NCBI RefSeq assembly: GCF_004022265.1
Contig: NZ_SAVB01000003.1
Coordinates: 62,001 to 126,000, forward strand
DNA from: Paenirhodobacter ferrireducens
GTDB lineage: Bacteria; Pseudomonadota; Alphaproteobacteria; Rhodobacterales; Rhodobacteraceae
Length of the DNA stretch: 64,000 bases
Direction: 5' to 3'
Below the pieces are notes generated by a model that ran no database searches, had not been told where the DNA came from, and saw only the letters and a list, made by a program, of their open reading frames with translations. Each line of letters opens with the position of its first letter. Position 1 is the stretch's first letter. Below, piece after piece: positions 1 to 8,373 of the stretch. The position numbers and the translations under genes were made by a program.

Positions 1-235
1 GCTGGGCGGGAACGGAGATCCGGGCGAGGATTGCCTCGACCGCCGCGGCATTCACCGGCGCGCCGGCGAAGGCGCCGTTCAGGTCGACAAGGTGGACCCA
101 TTCGCAGCCCGCGGCCTCGAACTTGGCGGCCTGGGCTGCGGGGTCGTCGCCGAAGACCGTGGCCTTGTCCATCTCGCCGTGCAGCAGGCGCACGCACTGG
201 CCGTCCTTGAGGTCGATCGCGGGGTAGAGGATCAT
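1..235 (-). CDS. hisA: HisA, phosphoribosylformimino-AICAR ribotide isomerase (N-terminal part)
   Basis: Fourth-step enzyme of histidine biosynthesis, a cytoplasmic (beta-alpha)8 barrel that opens the ribose of ProFAR to give PRFAR. Reading from the ATG at 235, the protein begins [20 protein letters not shown], the classic HisA first strand with the catalytic Asp of the AIDLKDG motif, followed by the typical second strand [13 protein letters not shown]. Only about 78 residues of roughly 240 lie in the window, so the gene is cut by the window edge and is not truncated biologically. AGGAGA sits upstream of the start. It follows hisB and hisH on the same strand, but a DUF2147 gene on the opposite strand lies between, so hisA probably has its own promoter in 236-384. 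hisF is expected next, outside the window (inference). Confidence 0.95.
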   Translation of the reverse strand, partial: MILYPAIDLKDGQCVRLLHGEMDKATVFGDDPAAQAAKFEAAGCEWVHLVDLNGAFAGAPVNAAAVEAILARISVPAQ

Positions 236-384
236 CGCGGCTCTCCTTGCCTTCGGGCTTTGGGCTTTCGGGCCTCATGCCACGCGGCGGGGCGCGCGGC
301 AAGTGTTGCGAAACGCCACGTCAGGCTTGCCGGGAATCGGGGGGCATGGCCAGATGACGCGCAGGGAAACCGGGAGGAAAGACC

Positions 385-768
385 ATGAAACGCATTCTGC
401 TGGCGGGGCTGTTTGCGCTCGCCGCGGGCGCCGCGGGCGCCGATCCGATCGAGGGGCTGTGGCAGACCCAGCCCGATGACGGCGCCTATGCGCTGGTGCA
501 GATCGGGCCCTGCGGGGCGAATTACTGCGGCAAGATCACCCGCACCTTCAAGGATGGCGGCGAGTACAAGTCGCCCAACATCGGCAAGCCGATCGTCATC
601 GACATGGCGCCGAAGGGCAATGGTGCCTACGAGGGCAAGGTCTGGCGGCCCTCGAACGACAAGACCTACATCGGCAAGATCGCCTTGGCAGGCGATGCGA
701 TGAAGCTGTCGGGCTGTGTCCTTGGCGGGCTGTTCTGCGCCAAGCAGGACTGGTCGCGGGTGAAGTGA
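385..768 (+). CDS. Exported DUF2147 family protein
   Basis: A 127-residue protein with a clear Sec signal peptide (MKRILLAGLFALAAGAAGA, cleavage near residue 19-20), so probably periplasmic. The mature part matches the DUF2147 pattern: GLWQT near its start, a Cys-rich segment (GPCGANYCGKI), then a GNGAYEGKVW strand and a C-terminal SGCVLGGLFC, suggesting a small beta-sheet fold with disulfides. The function of the family is unknown. The start at 385 has GGGAGGAAAG just upstream. It lies on the opposite strand between hisH and hisA, splitting the histidine genes, and ends in a strong hairpin terminator at 791-815. It is probably a single-gene unit. Confidence 0.85.
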   Translation: MKRILLAGLFALAAGAAGADPIEGLWQTQPDDGAYALVQIGPCGANYCGKITRTFKDGGEYKSPNIGKPIVIDMAPKGNGAYEGKVWRPSNDKTYIGKIALAGDAMKLSGCVLGGLFCAKQDWSRVK

Positions 769-790
769 CCGGCCTGCCGGCAGAAACGGA

Positions 791-815
791 AAGGGCGCCC
801 TCGGGCGCCCTTTTT
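791..815 (+). terminator. Rho-independent terminator after the DUF2147 gene
   Basis: A perfect 10-bp inverted repeat (AAGGGCGCCC / GGGCGCCCTT, 2-base centre) runs directly into TTTTT on the + strand. It ends where the convergent hisH stop codon begins. Confidence 0.85.
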
Positions 816-1456
816 CATGGTTTCCACTGCAGGAAGTTCGAGATCAGCCGCAATCCGGTGCGTTGCGATTTCTCGGGGTGGAACTGCGTCCCCACCATGT
901 TGTCGCGCCCGACGATCGCGGTGATCGGCCCGGCATAGTCGACATGGGCGAGCAGGTGTTCGGGGTTCGCCACGCGGAAGTGGTAGGAATGCACGAAATA
1001 GGCGTGATCGCCGGTCTCGATCCCCTGGAACAGGGCATGCGGGCGGTCGATCACCAGATCGTTCCAGCCCATGTGCGGCACCTTCAGCGTCGGATCGGCG
1101 GGCTCGATGCGCACCACCTCGCCCGGGATCCAGCCAAAGCCCTCGGTCGGTTCGAACTCGAGCCCGCGGCTCGCCATCATCTGCATGCCGATGCAGATGC
1201 CGAGGAAGGGCGTGCCCTTCCGGTGCACCGCCTCCTCGATCGCCTCGAAAAGCCCGGTGAAGCGGGTCAGGGCGGCGCGGCACGACGGGAAGGCGCCGTC
1301 GCCGGGCAGCACGATGCGGTCGGCACGCGCCACCACGTCGGGTTCCGAGGTGACGACGACCGAGCCCTGTCCGAGCTCGAGCGCCATCCGCTCGAAGGCC
1401 TTGCGGGCCGAGTGCAGGTTGCCCGAGTCGTAATCGACCAGAACGGTGAGGCTCAT
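815..1456 (-). CDS. hisH: HisH, glutaminase subunit of imidazole glycerol phosphate synthase
   Basis: 213-residue class-I glutamine amidotransferase that supplies ammonia to HisF for making IGP and AICAR. The nucleophile elbow GICIGMQ gives Cys88, and HPEKS near the C terminus gives His193 and Glu195, so the triad is complete. The PGDGAFP oxyanion-side loop is present near residue 51. The start chosen is the ATG at 1456 (MSLTVLVDYDSGNL), which matches the family N terminus; the frame stays open upstream but only through hisB. AAGGAAAG lies upstream. It begins 13 bases after the hisB stop, so hisB and hisH are co-transcribed. Its partner hisF is not in the window. Confidence 0.97.
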   Translation of the reverse strand: MSLTVLVDYDSGNLHSARKAFERMALELGQGSVVVTSEPDVVARADRIVLPGDGAFPSCRAALTRFTGLFEAIEEAVHRKGTPFLGICIGMQMMASRGLEFEPTEGFGWIPGEVVRIEPADPTLKVPHMGWNDLVIDRPHALFQGIETGDHAYFVHSYHFRVANPEHLLAHVDYAGPITAIVGRDNMVGTQFHPEKSQRTGLRLISNFLQWKP

Positions 1457-1469
1457 CTGTCTTTCCTTC

Positions 1470-2057
1470 TCAGAGCGCGCCCTTGGTCGAGGGCAGCACC
1501 CCGGCCATGCGCGGGTCGATCTCGACCGCCATGCGCAGCGCGCGGGCGACCGACTTGAAGGCTGCCTCGGCGATGTGGTGGCTGTTGATCCCGTGCACCT
1601 TGTCGACATGCAGCGTGATGCCGCCATTGGTCGAGAGCGCCTGAAAGAACTCGCGCACCAGCTCGGTGTCGAAGGTGCCGATCTTCTGCGTCGGGAAATC
1701 GACGTTCCACACCAGGAAGGGCCGCGCCGAGAGGTCGAGCGCGGTGGCGACCTGGGTGTCGTCCATCGCAAGCGCGAAATGGCCGTAGCGGCGGATGCCC
1801 TTCTTGTCGCCGAGCGCCTGCACCAGGGCCTGGCCAAGGGCGATGCCCGTGTCCTCGATGGTGTGGTGGTCGTCGATGTGCAGATCGCCCGCCGCAGTGA
1901 TCGTCATGTCGATCAGCGAGTGGCGCGAGAGCTGGTCGAGCATATGGTCGAAAAAGCCCACCCCGGTGACGTTCCGGTAGCGGCCGGTGCCGTCGAGGTC
2001 GATCTCGACCGAGATCTCGGTCTCGGCGGTCTTGCGGGTGATGGTGGCCTTGCGCAT
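1470..2057 (-). CDS. hisB: HisB, imidazoleglycerol-phosphate dehydratase
   Basis: Monofunctional 195-residue IGP dehydratase, the manganese enzyme that converts IGP to imidazole acetol phosphate. The family's two metal-binding histidine clusters are present ([20 protein letters not shown] around residues 65-85 and [14 protein letters not shown] around residues 155-170), together with the early [13 protein letters not shown] segment. The start at ATG 2057 ([10 protein letters not shown]) has AAGGGAG upstream; a longer open frame upstream has no family similarity. It is the first gene of the hisB-hisH pair and is separated by about 130 bases from a tRNA terminator. Confidence 0.97.
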   Translation of the reverse strand: MRKATITRKTAETEISVEIDLDGTGRYRNVTGVGFFDHMLDQLSRHSLIDMTITAAGDLHIDDHHTIEDTGIALGQALVQALGDKKGIRRYGHFALAMDDTQVATALDLSARPFLVWNVDFPTQKIGTFDTELVREFFQALSTNGGITLHVDKVHGINSHHIAEAAFKSVARALRMAVEIDPRMAGVLPSTKGAL

Positions 2058-2184
2058 CGTCGCTCCCTTCCGTGTCACCGCCTTATAGGGCGCGGGGCGC
2101 GGCTTGCAAAGCAGGGGCTTGCAACTGTTGCGGGGTGGTCGCTGGTCGGGCGGCTGCGGGCCAGGGGCCGGGAAGGGGGGGCAG

Positions 2185-2212
2185 AAAAGCAAAAGGACCG
2201 CCGAAGCGGTCC
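2185..2212 (-). terminator. Terminator for the tRNA-Gly transcript
   Basis: On the - strand, stem GGACCGC and GCGGTCC (7 bp, TTCG tetraloop) is followed by TTTTGCTTTT. It lies 18 bases past the second transcribed tRNA-Gly gene. Confidence 0.8.
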
Positions 2213-2230
2213 GTTTCGCATTCATTTCGC

Positions 2231-2305
2231 TGGAGCGGGCGATGAGATTCGAACTCACGACCCTTACCTTGGCAAGGTAATGCTCTACCCCTGAGCTACG
2301 CCCGC
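2231..2305 (-). tRNA. tRNA-Gly (anticodon GCC), copy 1
   Basis: Complete 75-nt cloverleaf on the - strand: acceptor GCGGGCG/CGCCCGC, D-arm with AGCTCAGGGGTAGAGC, anticodon loop TTGCCAA (GCC, reads GGC/GGU), T-loop GTTCGAATC, U73 and an encoded CCA end. It is identical to the copy at 2328-2402, 22 bases away, and the two are probably cut from one transcript. Confidence 0.97.
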
Positions 2306-2327
2306 ATGCAGCGATATGTTTCCGAAC

Positions 2328-2402
2328 TGGAGCGGGCGATGAGATTCGAACTCACGACCCTTACCTTGGCAAGGTAATGCTCTACCCCTGAGCTACGCCC
2401 GC
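2328..2402 (-). tRNA. tRNA-Gly (anticodon GCC), copy 2
   Basis: Same 75-nt sequence as the neighbouring copy, including the GCC anticodon and encoded CCA. It is the promoter-proximal copy of the pair, as transcription runs leftward. The duplication fits high demand for GGC codons in a G+C-rich genome (inference). Confidence 0.97.
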
Positions 2403-2600
2403 ACCGTTGTTCGGTGGAGGCGATTTATGGGATCGGGCGGGGGGCCGCAAGAGGAAAAATTCGTCACTCCGAAAAAATCCTGTGGGCATCTTCCGGCGCA
2501 GGGTGGGCGCGATGCGGGAACCGTCAACAGGGCTTGGCCGTTGACAGGGGGAAGGGCGGAAAGATCCGCCCCGACCCGAAACCACAGACGGAGGCAAGCG

Positions 2601-2798
2601 ATGAACACCGACATGCTCGAAGGCAAGTGGAAGGAGATCAAGGGCAGCGTGCGCGCCAAATGGGGCGAGCTGACCGATGACGAGGTCGAGCAGGTGGCCG
2701 GCAATACCGAACGCCTGGCCGGGCTGATCCAGCAGAAATACGGCCGCTCGAAGGAAGAGGCGAAGCGCGAGGTCAACGACTTCATCGAGTCGCTCTGA
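2601..2798 (+). CDS. CsbD-like general stress protein
   Basis: A 65-residue, charged, mostly helical protein. The motif order MLEGKWKEIKGSVRAKWGEL, then DEVEQVAGNTERLAGLIQQKYG and a C-terminal EEAKREVNDFI, is the CsbD/YjbJ pattern. Family members are abundant, stress-induced cytoplasmic proteins of unknown biochemical role. The start at 2601 is fixed by GGAGG at 2590-2594 and by similarity beginning at residue 6; the longer open frame upstream is not homologous. It is a single-gene unit: about 200 bases upstream separate it from the tRNAs and a strong hairpin follows at 2816-2842. Confidence 0.9.
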   Translation: MNTDMLEGKWKEIKGSVRAKWGELTDDEVEQVAGNTERLAGLIQQKYGRSKEEAKREVNDFIESL

Positions 2799-2815
2799 CC
2801 GGGACGATTCCGGTC

Positions 2816-2842
2816 GAAAAGGGGGCTCCGGCCCCCCTTTTC
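2816..2842. terminator. Bidirectional terminator between CsbD and MAPEG genes
   Basis: Stem GAAAAGGGGGC with GCCCCCCTTTTC (TCCG loop, one bulged C) lies between the convergent genes ending at 2798 and 2848. T-runs on both strands let it serve both transcripts. Confidence 0.8.
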
Positions 2843-2847
2843 GCGTC

Positions 2848-3216
2848 TCAGGCGAGAACCGCCAGCACCGCGCTGGCGGCGAGCGACAGAAGGGTCAGCA
2901 CCATGCCGGCGACGCGCGCCCCCATCGGGCCGCCGAAGCCAAGCGCCCAGGCATGCAGGGCCCGCCCCACGACCAGTGCCGCGCCCGACAGGTGCAGCGC
3001 GATGGCGCCGGCGCCGGCCAGCTCGGCCAGCAGCAGCATCACGATGCCGAAGGGCGCATATTCGGCGAGGTTGCCATGCGTGCGGATCCGCAGCACGAGG
3101 TCATCCTTGCCGCCGTCGCCGATCGAGACGCGATGCGTCTTGCGCGCATTCACCACATGCAGCGACAGGAAAATGTAAAGCGCAACGAGCGGCAGCGCAT
3201 AGCCGGCAGTGATCAT
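2848..3216 (-). CDS. MAPEG family membrane protein
   Basis: 122-residue protein with four likely transmembrane helices and the MAPEG signature region: VNARKTHRVSIGDGG, LRIRTHGNLAEYAPFGIVML and a later GRALHAWALG segment. MAPEG proteins include glutathione-dependent transferases and peroxidases; bacterial members of this size are mostly uncharacterised, so substrate and activity are unknown. The start at ATG 3216 (MITAGYALPL) is preceded by GGGAGA; an alternative upstream start would add ten polar residues with no ribosome site. It lies downstream of pyc on the same strand with a 75-base gap and shares a terminator with the CsbD gene. Confidence 0.85.
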   Translation of the reverse strand: MITAGYALPLVALYIFLSLHVVNARKTHRVSIGDGGKDDLVLRIRTHGNLAEYAPFGIVMLLLAELAGAGAIALHLSGAALVVGRALHAWALGFGGPMGARVAGMVLTLLSLAASAVLAVLA

Positions 3217-3291
3217 CGACGTCTCCCTATGTGATCGCGCCCGCAAGCCTGACCGGCCGCGGGCGCGAGGACAAGGGGAAACGGCTGGGGC

Positions 3292-6200
3292 TCACTCGAG
3301 CTCGACGAGCAGGTCCTTGGCGTCGATCTGCGCGCCGGGCGCGACATGCACGGCCTTCACCGTGGCGGCGCGATCGGCGTGGATGCCGGTTTCCATCTTC
3401 ATCGCCTCGATGGTCAGGAGCAGGTCGCCCTGCGCCACCTTCTGCCCGACCGCGACGGTGACCGAGGCCACCGATCCCGGCATCGGCGCGCCGACATGGG
3501 CAGGGTTGCCGGCCTCGGCCTTCGGCCGTGCCTTCACCACCGATTTCACCGCCCGGTTCGGCACGCGCACTGCGCGCGGCTGGCCATTCAGTTCGAAGAA
3601 CACCTTCACCTCGCCGGCCTCGTCGGTCTCGCTCATCGTCTGATAGCGGATCTCGAGCGTCTTGCCCGGGTCGATCTCGGCCGAGATCTGCTCGCCCGAC
3701 TGCATGCCATAGAAGAAGACCGGCGTCGGCAGGGTGCGCACCGGCCCGTATTGCCGGTGCCGGCCCATGTAGTCGAGGAAGACCTTCGGATACATCAGAT
3801 AGCCCGCCAGATCCTCGTCATCGACGGCATAGCCGTTCAGCTCGGCCGAAAGCTTTGCCCGCGTCGCCTCGAGATCGACCGCCGGCAGATGCAGGCCCGG
3901 CCGCTCGGTCGAGGCGGGCTCGCCCTTCAGCGCTTTCTTCACGATCGCCGCGGGCCAGCCTCCGGGCGGCTGGCCAAGGTTGCCCTTCAGCATGTCGACC
4001 ACCGAATCGGGGAAGGCCATGTCGCGGTCGGGATCAAGCACATCGGCCTTCGACAGCCCCTGCGCCACCATCATCAGCGCCATGTCGCCCACCACCTTCG
4101 ACGAGGGGGTGACCTTCACGATGTCGCCGAAGATCTGGTTCGCATCGGCATAGGCCTGCGCCACCGCGTGCCAGCGTTCTTCGAGGCCAAGGCTGCGCGC
4201 CTGCGCCTTGAGGTTGGTGAACTGGCCCCCCGGCATCTCGTGCAGCCAGACTTCGGACGCGGGCGCCCGCGTGCCCGATTCGAAGGCCGCATATTGCGTG
4301 CGCACGGCTTCCCAATAGTTCGACATCCGCCGGATCGCGTCGATGTCGAGGCCGGTGTCGCGCTCGGTATGCGCGAGTGCCTCGACGATCGAGCCGAGGC
4401 AGGGCTGCGAGGTGCCGCCCGAGAAGGCGTCCATCGCCGCGTCGACGGCATCGACCCCCGCCTCGGCCGCGGCGAGGACCGTGGCCCCGGCGATGCCCGA
4501 GGTGTCATGGGTGTGGAAGTGAATGGGCAGGCCCACCTCGTCCTTCAGCGCGGTGACAAGGGCGCGGGCGGCGGCGGGCTTCAGAAGCCCCGCCATGTCC
4601 TTCAGCCCGAGCACATGGGCGCCTGCGGCCTCGAGTTCCTTCGCCATCGCGACGTAATACTTCAGGTCGTATTTCGCCCGGTCCGGGTTCAGGATGTCGC
4701 CGGTGTAGCAGATCGTGCCCTCGCAGATCTTCTCGGCCTCGATCACCGCATCCATTGCGACGCGCATGTTCTCGACCCAGTTCAGGCTGTCGAAGACGCG
4801 GAACACGTCGACGCCGGTCTTCGCCGCCTGCGCCACGAAGAACTGCACCACGTTGTCGGGATAGTTGGTGTAGCCCACCCCGTTCGAGGCGCGCAGCAGC
4901 ATCTGCGTCAGCACGTTCGGCATCGCCGCACGGATGTCGCGCAGCCGCTGCCACGGGCATTCCTGCAAGAAGCGATAGGCGACGTCGAAGGTCGCGCCGC
5001 CCCAGCACTCGACCGAGAACAGATCGCCGAGATTGGCCGCGTAGACCGGCGCCGCGGTGACCATGTCGATCGAGCGCATCCGGGTCGCCAGAAGCGACTG
5101 GTGCCCGTCACGCATCGTGGTGTCGGTCAGCAGCAGCCGCTTTTGCGCCTTCATCCAGTCGGCCACCGCCTTCGGCCCCTCGGCGTCGAGCAGCTGCCGG
5201 GTGCCGGGCTTCACCGCGCCCTTGATCTCGGGCAGGCGCGGCGGGCGTGCCTCGGCCGGCGGCTTCGGCCGGCCGGCGGTCTCGGGATGGCCGTTCACCG
5301 TGATGTCGGCGATATAGGTCAGGATCTTGGTGCCGCGGTCGCGCCGCTTCTTGAACTGGAAAAGCTCGGGCGTGGTGTCGATGAACTTCGTCGTGTAGCC
5401 CATGCTCAGGAAGGTCGGGTGCTTGAGCAGGTTGATGACGAAATCGATGTTGGTGCTCACGCCGCGGATGCGGAACTCGCGCAGCGCGCGGTCCATGCGG
5501 TGGATGGTCTGGTCGGGGGTCTGCGCCCAAGCGGTCACCTTCACCAGAAGGCTGTCGTAATAGCGGGTGATGACGCCGCCCGCATAGGCGGTGCCGCCGT
5601 CGAGCCGGATCCCCATGCCGGTCGCGGTGCGATAGGCGGTGATGCGGCCGTAATCGGGGATGAAGTTGTTCTGCGGGTCCTCGGTCGTCACCCGGCATTG
5701 CAGCGCGTGGCCGGAAAGCGTCACCTCGGATTGCGCGGCTGCGCCCGTCGCCTCGGCCAGCGTCGCGCCCTCGGCGATGCGGATCTGCGCCTGCACGATG
5801 TCGATGCCGGTGACCTCTTCGGTCACGGTATGCTCGACCTGCACGCGCGGGTTGACCTCGATGAAGTAGAAACGGCCCTCGTCCATGTCCATCAGGAACT
5901 CGACGGTGCCGGCGTTCTGATAGCCGACCGCGTTGCCGATCTGCAGCGCCAGGCCGCAGACCTCGGCGCGCTGTTCGGGCGTCAGATAGGGGGCGGGGGC
6001 GCGCTCGACCACCTTCTGGTTGCGCCGCTGCACGGTGCAGTCGCGCTCGTAGAGGTGATAGAGCTGGCCATGCGTGTCGCCCAGAAGCTGCACCTCGACG
6101 TGGCGCGCGCGCAGGATCATCTTTTCCAGATAGCCCTCGCCATTGCCGAAGGCGGCTTCGGCCTCGCGCCGGCCCTCGCGCACCTTCTCGACCAGCTCGT

Positions 6201-6729
6201 CGGGGCCCATGATCGGGCGCATGCCGCGCCCGCCGCCGCCCCAGCTCGCCTTCAGCATCAGCGGATAGCCGATCGCGGCGGCCTCGGCCTTGATCGCGTC
6301 GAAATCGTCGCCGAGCACCTCGGTCGCCGGGATCACCGGCACCCCCGCCTTCATCGCCACATGCCGGGCCGAGGCCTTGTCGCCAAGGGCGCGCATGGTC
6401 TCGGCGCGCGGGCCGATGAAGGTGATGCCGGCCTTGTCGCAGGCCTCGACGAAATCGGGGTTCTCCGACAGCAGCCCATAGCCCGGGTGGATCGCGTCGG
6501 CGCCGGATTCCTGCGCGACGCGGATGATCTCGGGGATCGAGAGATAGGCGCCGACGGGGCTCAGCCCGGCGCCGATGCGATAGGCCTCATCCGCCTTGAA
6601 GCGGTGCAGGGAGAGCTTGTCTTCCTCGGCATAGACGGCGACGGTCTTCTTGCCGAGTTCGTTTGCGGCCCGCATCACGCGGATGGCAATCTCGCCCCGG
6701 TTGGCGATCAGGATTTTGCGGAACATCAT
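3292..6729 (-). CDS. pyc: Pyruvate carboxylase
   Basis: Anaplerotic biotin enzyme making oxaloacetate from pyruvate, bicarbonate and ATP. The 1,145-residue single chain has all expected domains. The N-terminal biotin carboxylase (about 1-455) begins FRKILIANRGEIAIRV and contains the ATP-grasp loop KASWGGGGRGMR and the EVNPRVQVEHTVTEE strand. The HMGL-type carboxyltransferase barrel (about 540-830) opens with TDTTMRDGHQSLLATRMR and carries the HFHTHDTSG metal site. A PYC/OADA linker domain follows, then a C-terminal biotinyl domain with Lys1111 in EAMKMETG. ATG 6729 or 6726 could be the start; 6729 lies about 6 bases after GGGGAGGG and is preferred. The gene is monocistronic and divergent from trkH. 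Confidence 0.97.
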   Translation of the reverse strand: MMFRKILIANRGEIAIRVMRAANELGKKTVAVYAEEDKLSLHRFKADEAYRIGAGLSPVGAYLSIPEIIRVAQESGADAIHPGYGLLSENPDFVEACDKAGITFIGPRAETMRALGDKASARHVAMKAGVPVIPATEVLGDDFDAIKAEAAAIGYPLMLKASWGGGGRGMRPIMGPDELVEKVREGRREAEAAFGNGEGYLEKMILRARHVEVQLLGDTHGQLYHLYERDCTVQRRNQKVVERAPAPYLTPEQRAEVCGLALQIGNAVGYQNAGTVEFLMDMDEGRFYFIEVNPRVQVEHTVTEEVTGIDIVQAQIRIAEGATLAEATGAAAQSEVTLSGHALQCRVTTEDPQNNFIPDYGRITAYRTATGMGIRLDGGTAYAGGVITRYYDSLLVKVTAWAQTPDQTIHRMDRALREFRIRGVSTNIDFVINLLKHPTFLSMGYTTKFIDTTPELFQFKKRRDRGTKILTYIADITVNGHPETAGRPKPPAEARPPRLPEIKGAVKPGTRQLLDAEGPKAVADWMKAQKRLLLTDTTMRDGHQSLLATRMRSIDMVTAAPVYAANLGDLFSVECWGGATFDVAYRFLQECPWQRLRDIRAAMPNVLTQMLLRASNGVGYTNYPDNVVQFFVAQAAKTGVDVFRVFDSLNWVENMRVAMDAVIEAEKICEGTICYTGDILNPDRAKYDLKYYVAMAKELEAAGAHVLGLKDMAGLLKPAAARALVTALKDEVGLPIHFHTHDTSGIAGATVLAAAEAGVDAVDAAMDAFSGGTSQPCLGSIVEALAHTERDTGLDIDAIRRMSNYWEAVRTQYAAFESGTRAPASEVWLHEMPGGQFTNLKAQARSLGLEERWHAVAQAYADANQIFGDIVKVTPSSKVVGDMALMMVAQGLSKADVLDPDRDMAFPDSVVDMLKGNLGQPPGGWPAAIVKKALKGEPASTERPGLHLPAVDLEATRAKLSAELNGYAVDDEDLAGYLMYPKVFLDYMGRHRQYGPVRTLPTPVFFYGMQSGEQISAEIDPGKTLEIRYQTMSETDEAGEVKVFFELNGQPRAVRVPNRAVKSVVKARPKAEAGNPAHVGAPMPGSVASVTVAVGQKVAQGDLLLTIEAMKMETGIHADRAATVKAVHVAPGAQIDAKDLLVELE

Positions 6730-6895
6730 GGACCCTCCCCGCAGTGGTGCCGGAAAACCTAGCGTCGCTGCGATGCAGCGCAAGTTAATTCTGCGAAATT
6801 GAGCAAATTAACTGACCAATTTTGAAATGTTTGCAAAGTTGGCCGCGGTGCGGCGCGCTATTGACGTGCGGCAGGGGGGCGGGCAAGCAGGGGGC
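6730..6895. promoter_or_regulatory. Divergent pyc/trkH control region with AT-rich palindromes
   Basis: The 6780-6840 segment is markedly AT-rich for this genome. It holds a perfect 8-bp inverted repeat (AGTTAATT at 6783-6790 and AATTAACT at 6806-6813, 15 bases apart) and the palindromic octamer TTTGCAAA at 6830-6837, with a related TTTTGAAA just before it. TTTGCAAA resembles the half-site of ScfR-type regulators (RamB/PccR) that control acyl-CoA and anaplerotic genes. That assignment to pyc is inference. Confidence 0.5.
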
Positions 6896-8344
6896 ATGAT
6901 CGAGTTGCGCCCGGTGGGCTACATCATCGGCCTGCTGGCCACGGCCCTCGGGGCGGCGATGCTGATCCCGGCCGCGCTCGATTTCCTGCGCGGCGATGCC
7001 AATGCCGGCGCCTTCCTCGAGGCGGCGATCGTCACCATGACCGCGGGCGGGTTGGTGGCGCTGGCGGCCCATGACGGGCGCGGCACGATGCTGAGCCTGC
7101 GCCAGAGCTTCGTCGTCACCACCGGCGCCTGGGCGGTACTGCCCGCCTTCGGCGCGCTGCCCTTCCTCACCGGGGCGCCGGGGCTCGACTTCACCGACGC
7201 CTATTTCGAGGCGATGTCGGGGCTGACCACCACCGGCACGACGGCGATCCCCGAGCTCGACGAGCTGCCTGCCGGCACCAACCTGTGGCGGGCGATCCTG
7301 CAATGGTTGGGCGGGCTCGGCATCATCATCGTGGCGATGATCTTCCTGCCGGTGATGAAGGTCGGCGGCATGCAGTTCTTCCGCTCGGAAGGCTTCGACA
7401 CGCTGGGCAAGATCCTGCCGCGGGCGATGGACATCTCGGCGGCGCTGATCCGGGTCTATGTCGGGCTGACGGTGGCCTGCGCGGTGACCTATGCCGTGCT
7501 TGGCATGACCGCCTTCGATGCGGTGGTGCATGCGCTGACCACGCTCTCGACCGGGGGCTTCTCGAATTACGACGCGAGCTTCGGTGTCTATCGCGGCGCG
7601 CCGGAATATGCGGCCTCGCTGTTCATGCTGCTGGCCGCGATGCCCTTCATCCGCTTCGTGCAGCTTGCCCAGGGCAACCCCGCACCGCTGTGGCGCGACC
7701 CGCAGGTGCGCGCCTTCCTGCGCTGGCACGGCTATGCGATCGCGGTGATCGTGCTCTATCGCCTGATCCGGCACGAAAGCGCGTTCTGGCCGACGCTGCG
7801 CGAGGTGACCTTCAACGTCGTCTCGACCTTCACCGGCACCGGCTATGCCTCCGAGGACATCACCACCTGGGGGCATCTGGCCTTCGTGGTGCTGATCATC
7901 ACCGGGCTGATCGGCGGCTGCACCTCGTCGACCGGCTGCTCGGTCAAGGTGTTCCGCTATCTGATCCTATTCCAGGCGATCAAGGTGGCGATCCGGCGGC
8001 TCTACAGCCCGCACCGGGTGATGGGGATGCGCTATGACGGCCGCGCGGTCGAGCGCGAGGTGCTCGATTCCGTCGTCGCCTTCTTCACCCTCTTCGTGCT
8101 GACCTTCGGCGGGCTGATCGTGGCGCTGTCGCTGACCGGGCTCGCCCCGCGCACGGCGCTGACCGCGGCCTGGACGGCGATCGCCAATGTCGGGCCGGCC
8201 TGGGGGCCCGAGGTGTCGTCCAACGGCGCCGTCGACCGCTTCCCCGACAGCGCGAAATGGCTGATGGCGCTCGGGATGATGCTTGGCCGGCTCGAGCTGA
8301 TGTCGGCCTTCGTGCTGCTCTTGCCGAAGTTCTGGCGCGGCTGA
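6896..8344 (+). CDS. trkH: TrkH family potassium uptake protein
   Basis: 482-residue integral membrane channel subunit of the Trk system, which imports potassium and normally partners the NAD-binding TrkA. The four-fold pore repeat is visible as filter-like segments: MSGLTTTGTT near residue 110, TTLSTGGFSNYD near 220, VSTFTGTGYASED near 315 and IANVGPAWGPE near 430, joined by hydrophobic helices. Length matches TrkH. The start at 6896 (MIELRPVGYIIG) begins the first membrane helix, with AGCAGGGGG upstream; an upstream in-frame ATG at 6827 would add a charged stretch not seen in the family. It is divergent from pyc and convergent with the next gene. No trkA is in the window. Confidence 0.93.
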   Translation: MIELRPVGYIIGLLATALGAAMLIPAALDFLRGDANAGAFLEAAIVTMTAGGLVALAAHDGRGTMLSLRQSFVVTTGAWAVLPAFGALPFLTGAPGLDFTDAYFEAMSGLTTTGTTAIPELDELPAGTNLWRAILQWLGGLGIIIVAMIFLPVMKVGGMQFFRSEGFDTLGKILPRAMDISAALIRVYVGLTVACAVTYAVLGMTAFDAVVHALTTLSTGGFSNYDASFGVYRGAPEYAASLFMLLAAMPFIRFVQLAQGNPAPLWRDPQVRAFLRWHGYAIAVIVLYRLIRHESAFWPTLREVTFNVVSTFTGTGYASEDITTWGHLAFVVLIITGLIGGCTSSTGCSVKVFRYLILFQAIKVAIRRLYSPHRVMGMRYDGRAVEREVLDSVVAFFTLFVLTFGGLIVALSLTGLAPRTALTAAWTAIANVGPAWGPEVSSNGAVDRFPDSAKWLMALGMMLGRLELMSAFVLLLPKFWRG

Positions 8345-8373
8345 GCGCCGCGCCCGCGGTCAGGTTCGGGCGG

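Noticed and set aside
2231-2402. CRISPR-like or mobile-element repeat at 2.2-2.4 kb
   Set aside because: The two 75-base repeats are complete tRNA-Gly genes with identical cloverleaves and encoded CCA.
3346-6762. A 1,138-codon open frame antisense to pyruvate carboxylase
   Set aside because: It is the mirror of a high-G+C gene: composition is Arg/His/Gly/Ala/Leu-rich, no family motif is visible, and pyc on the other strand is complete.
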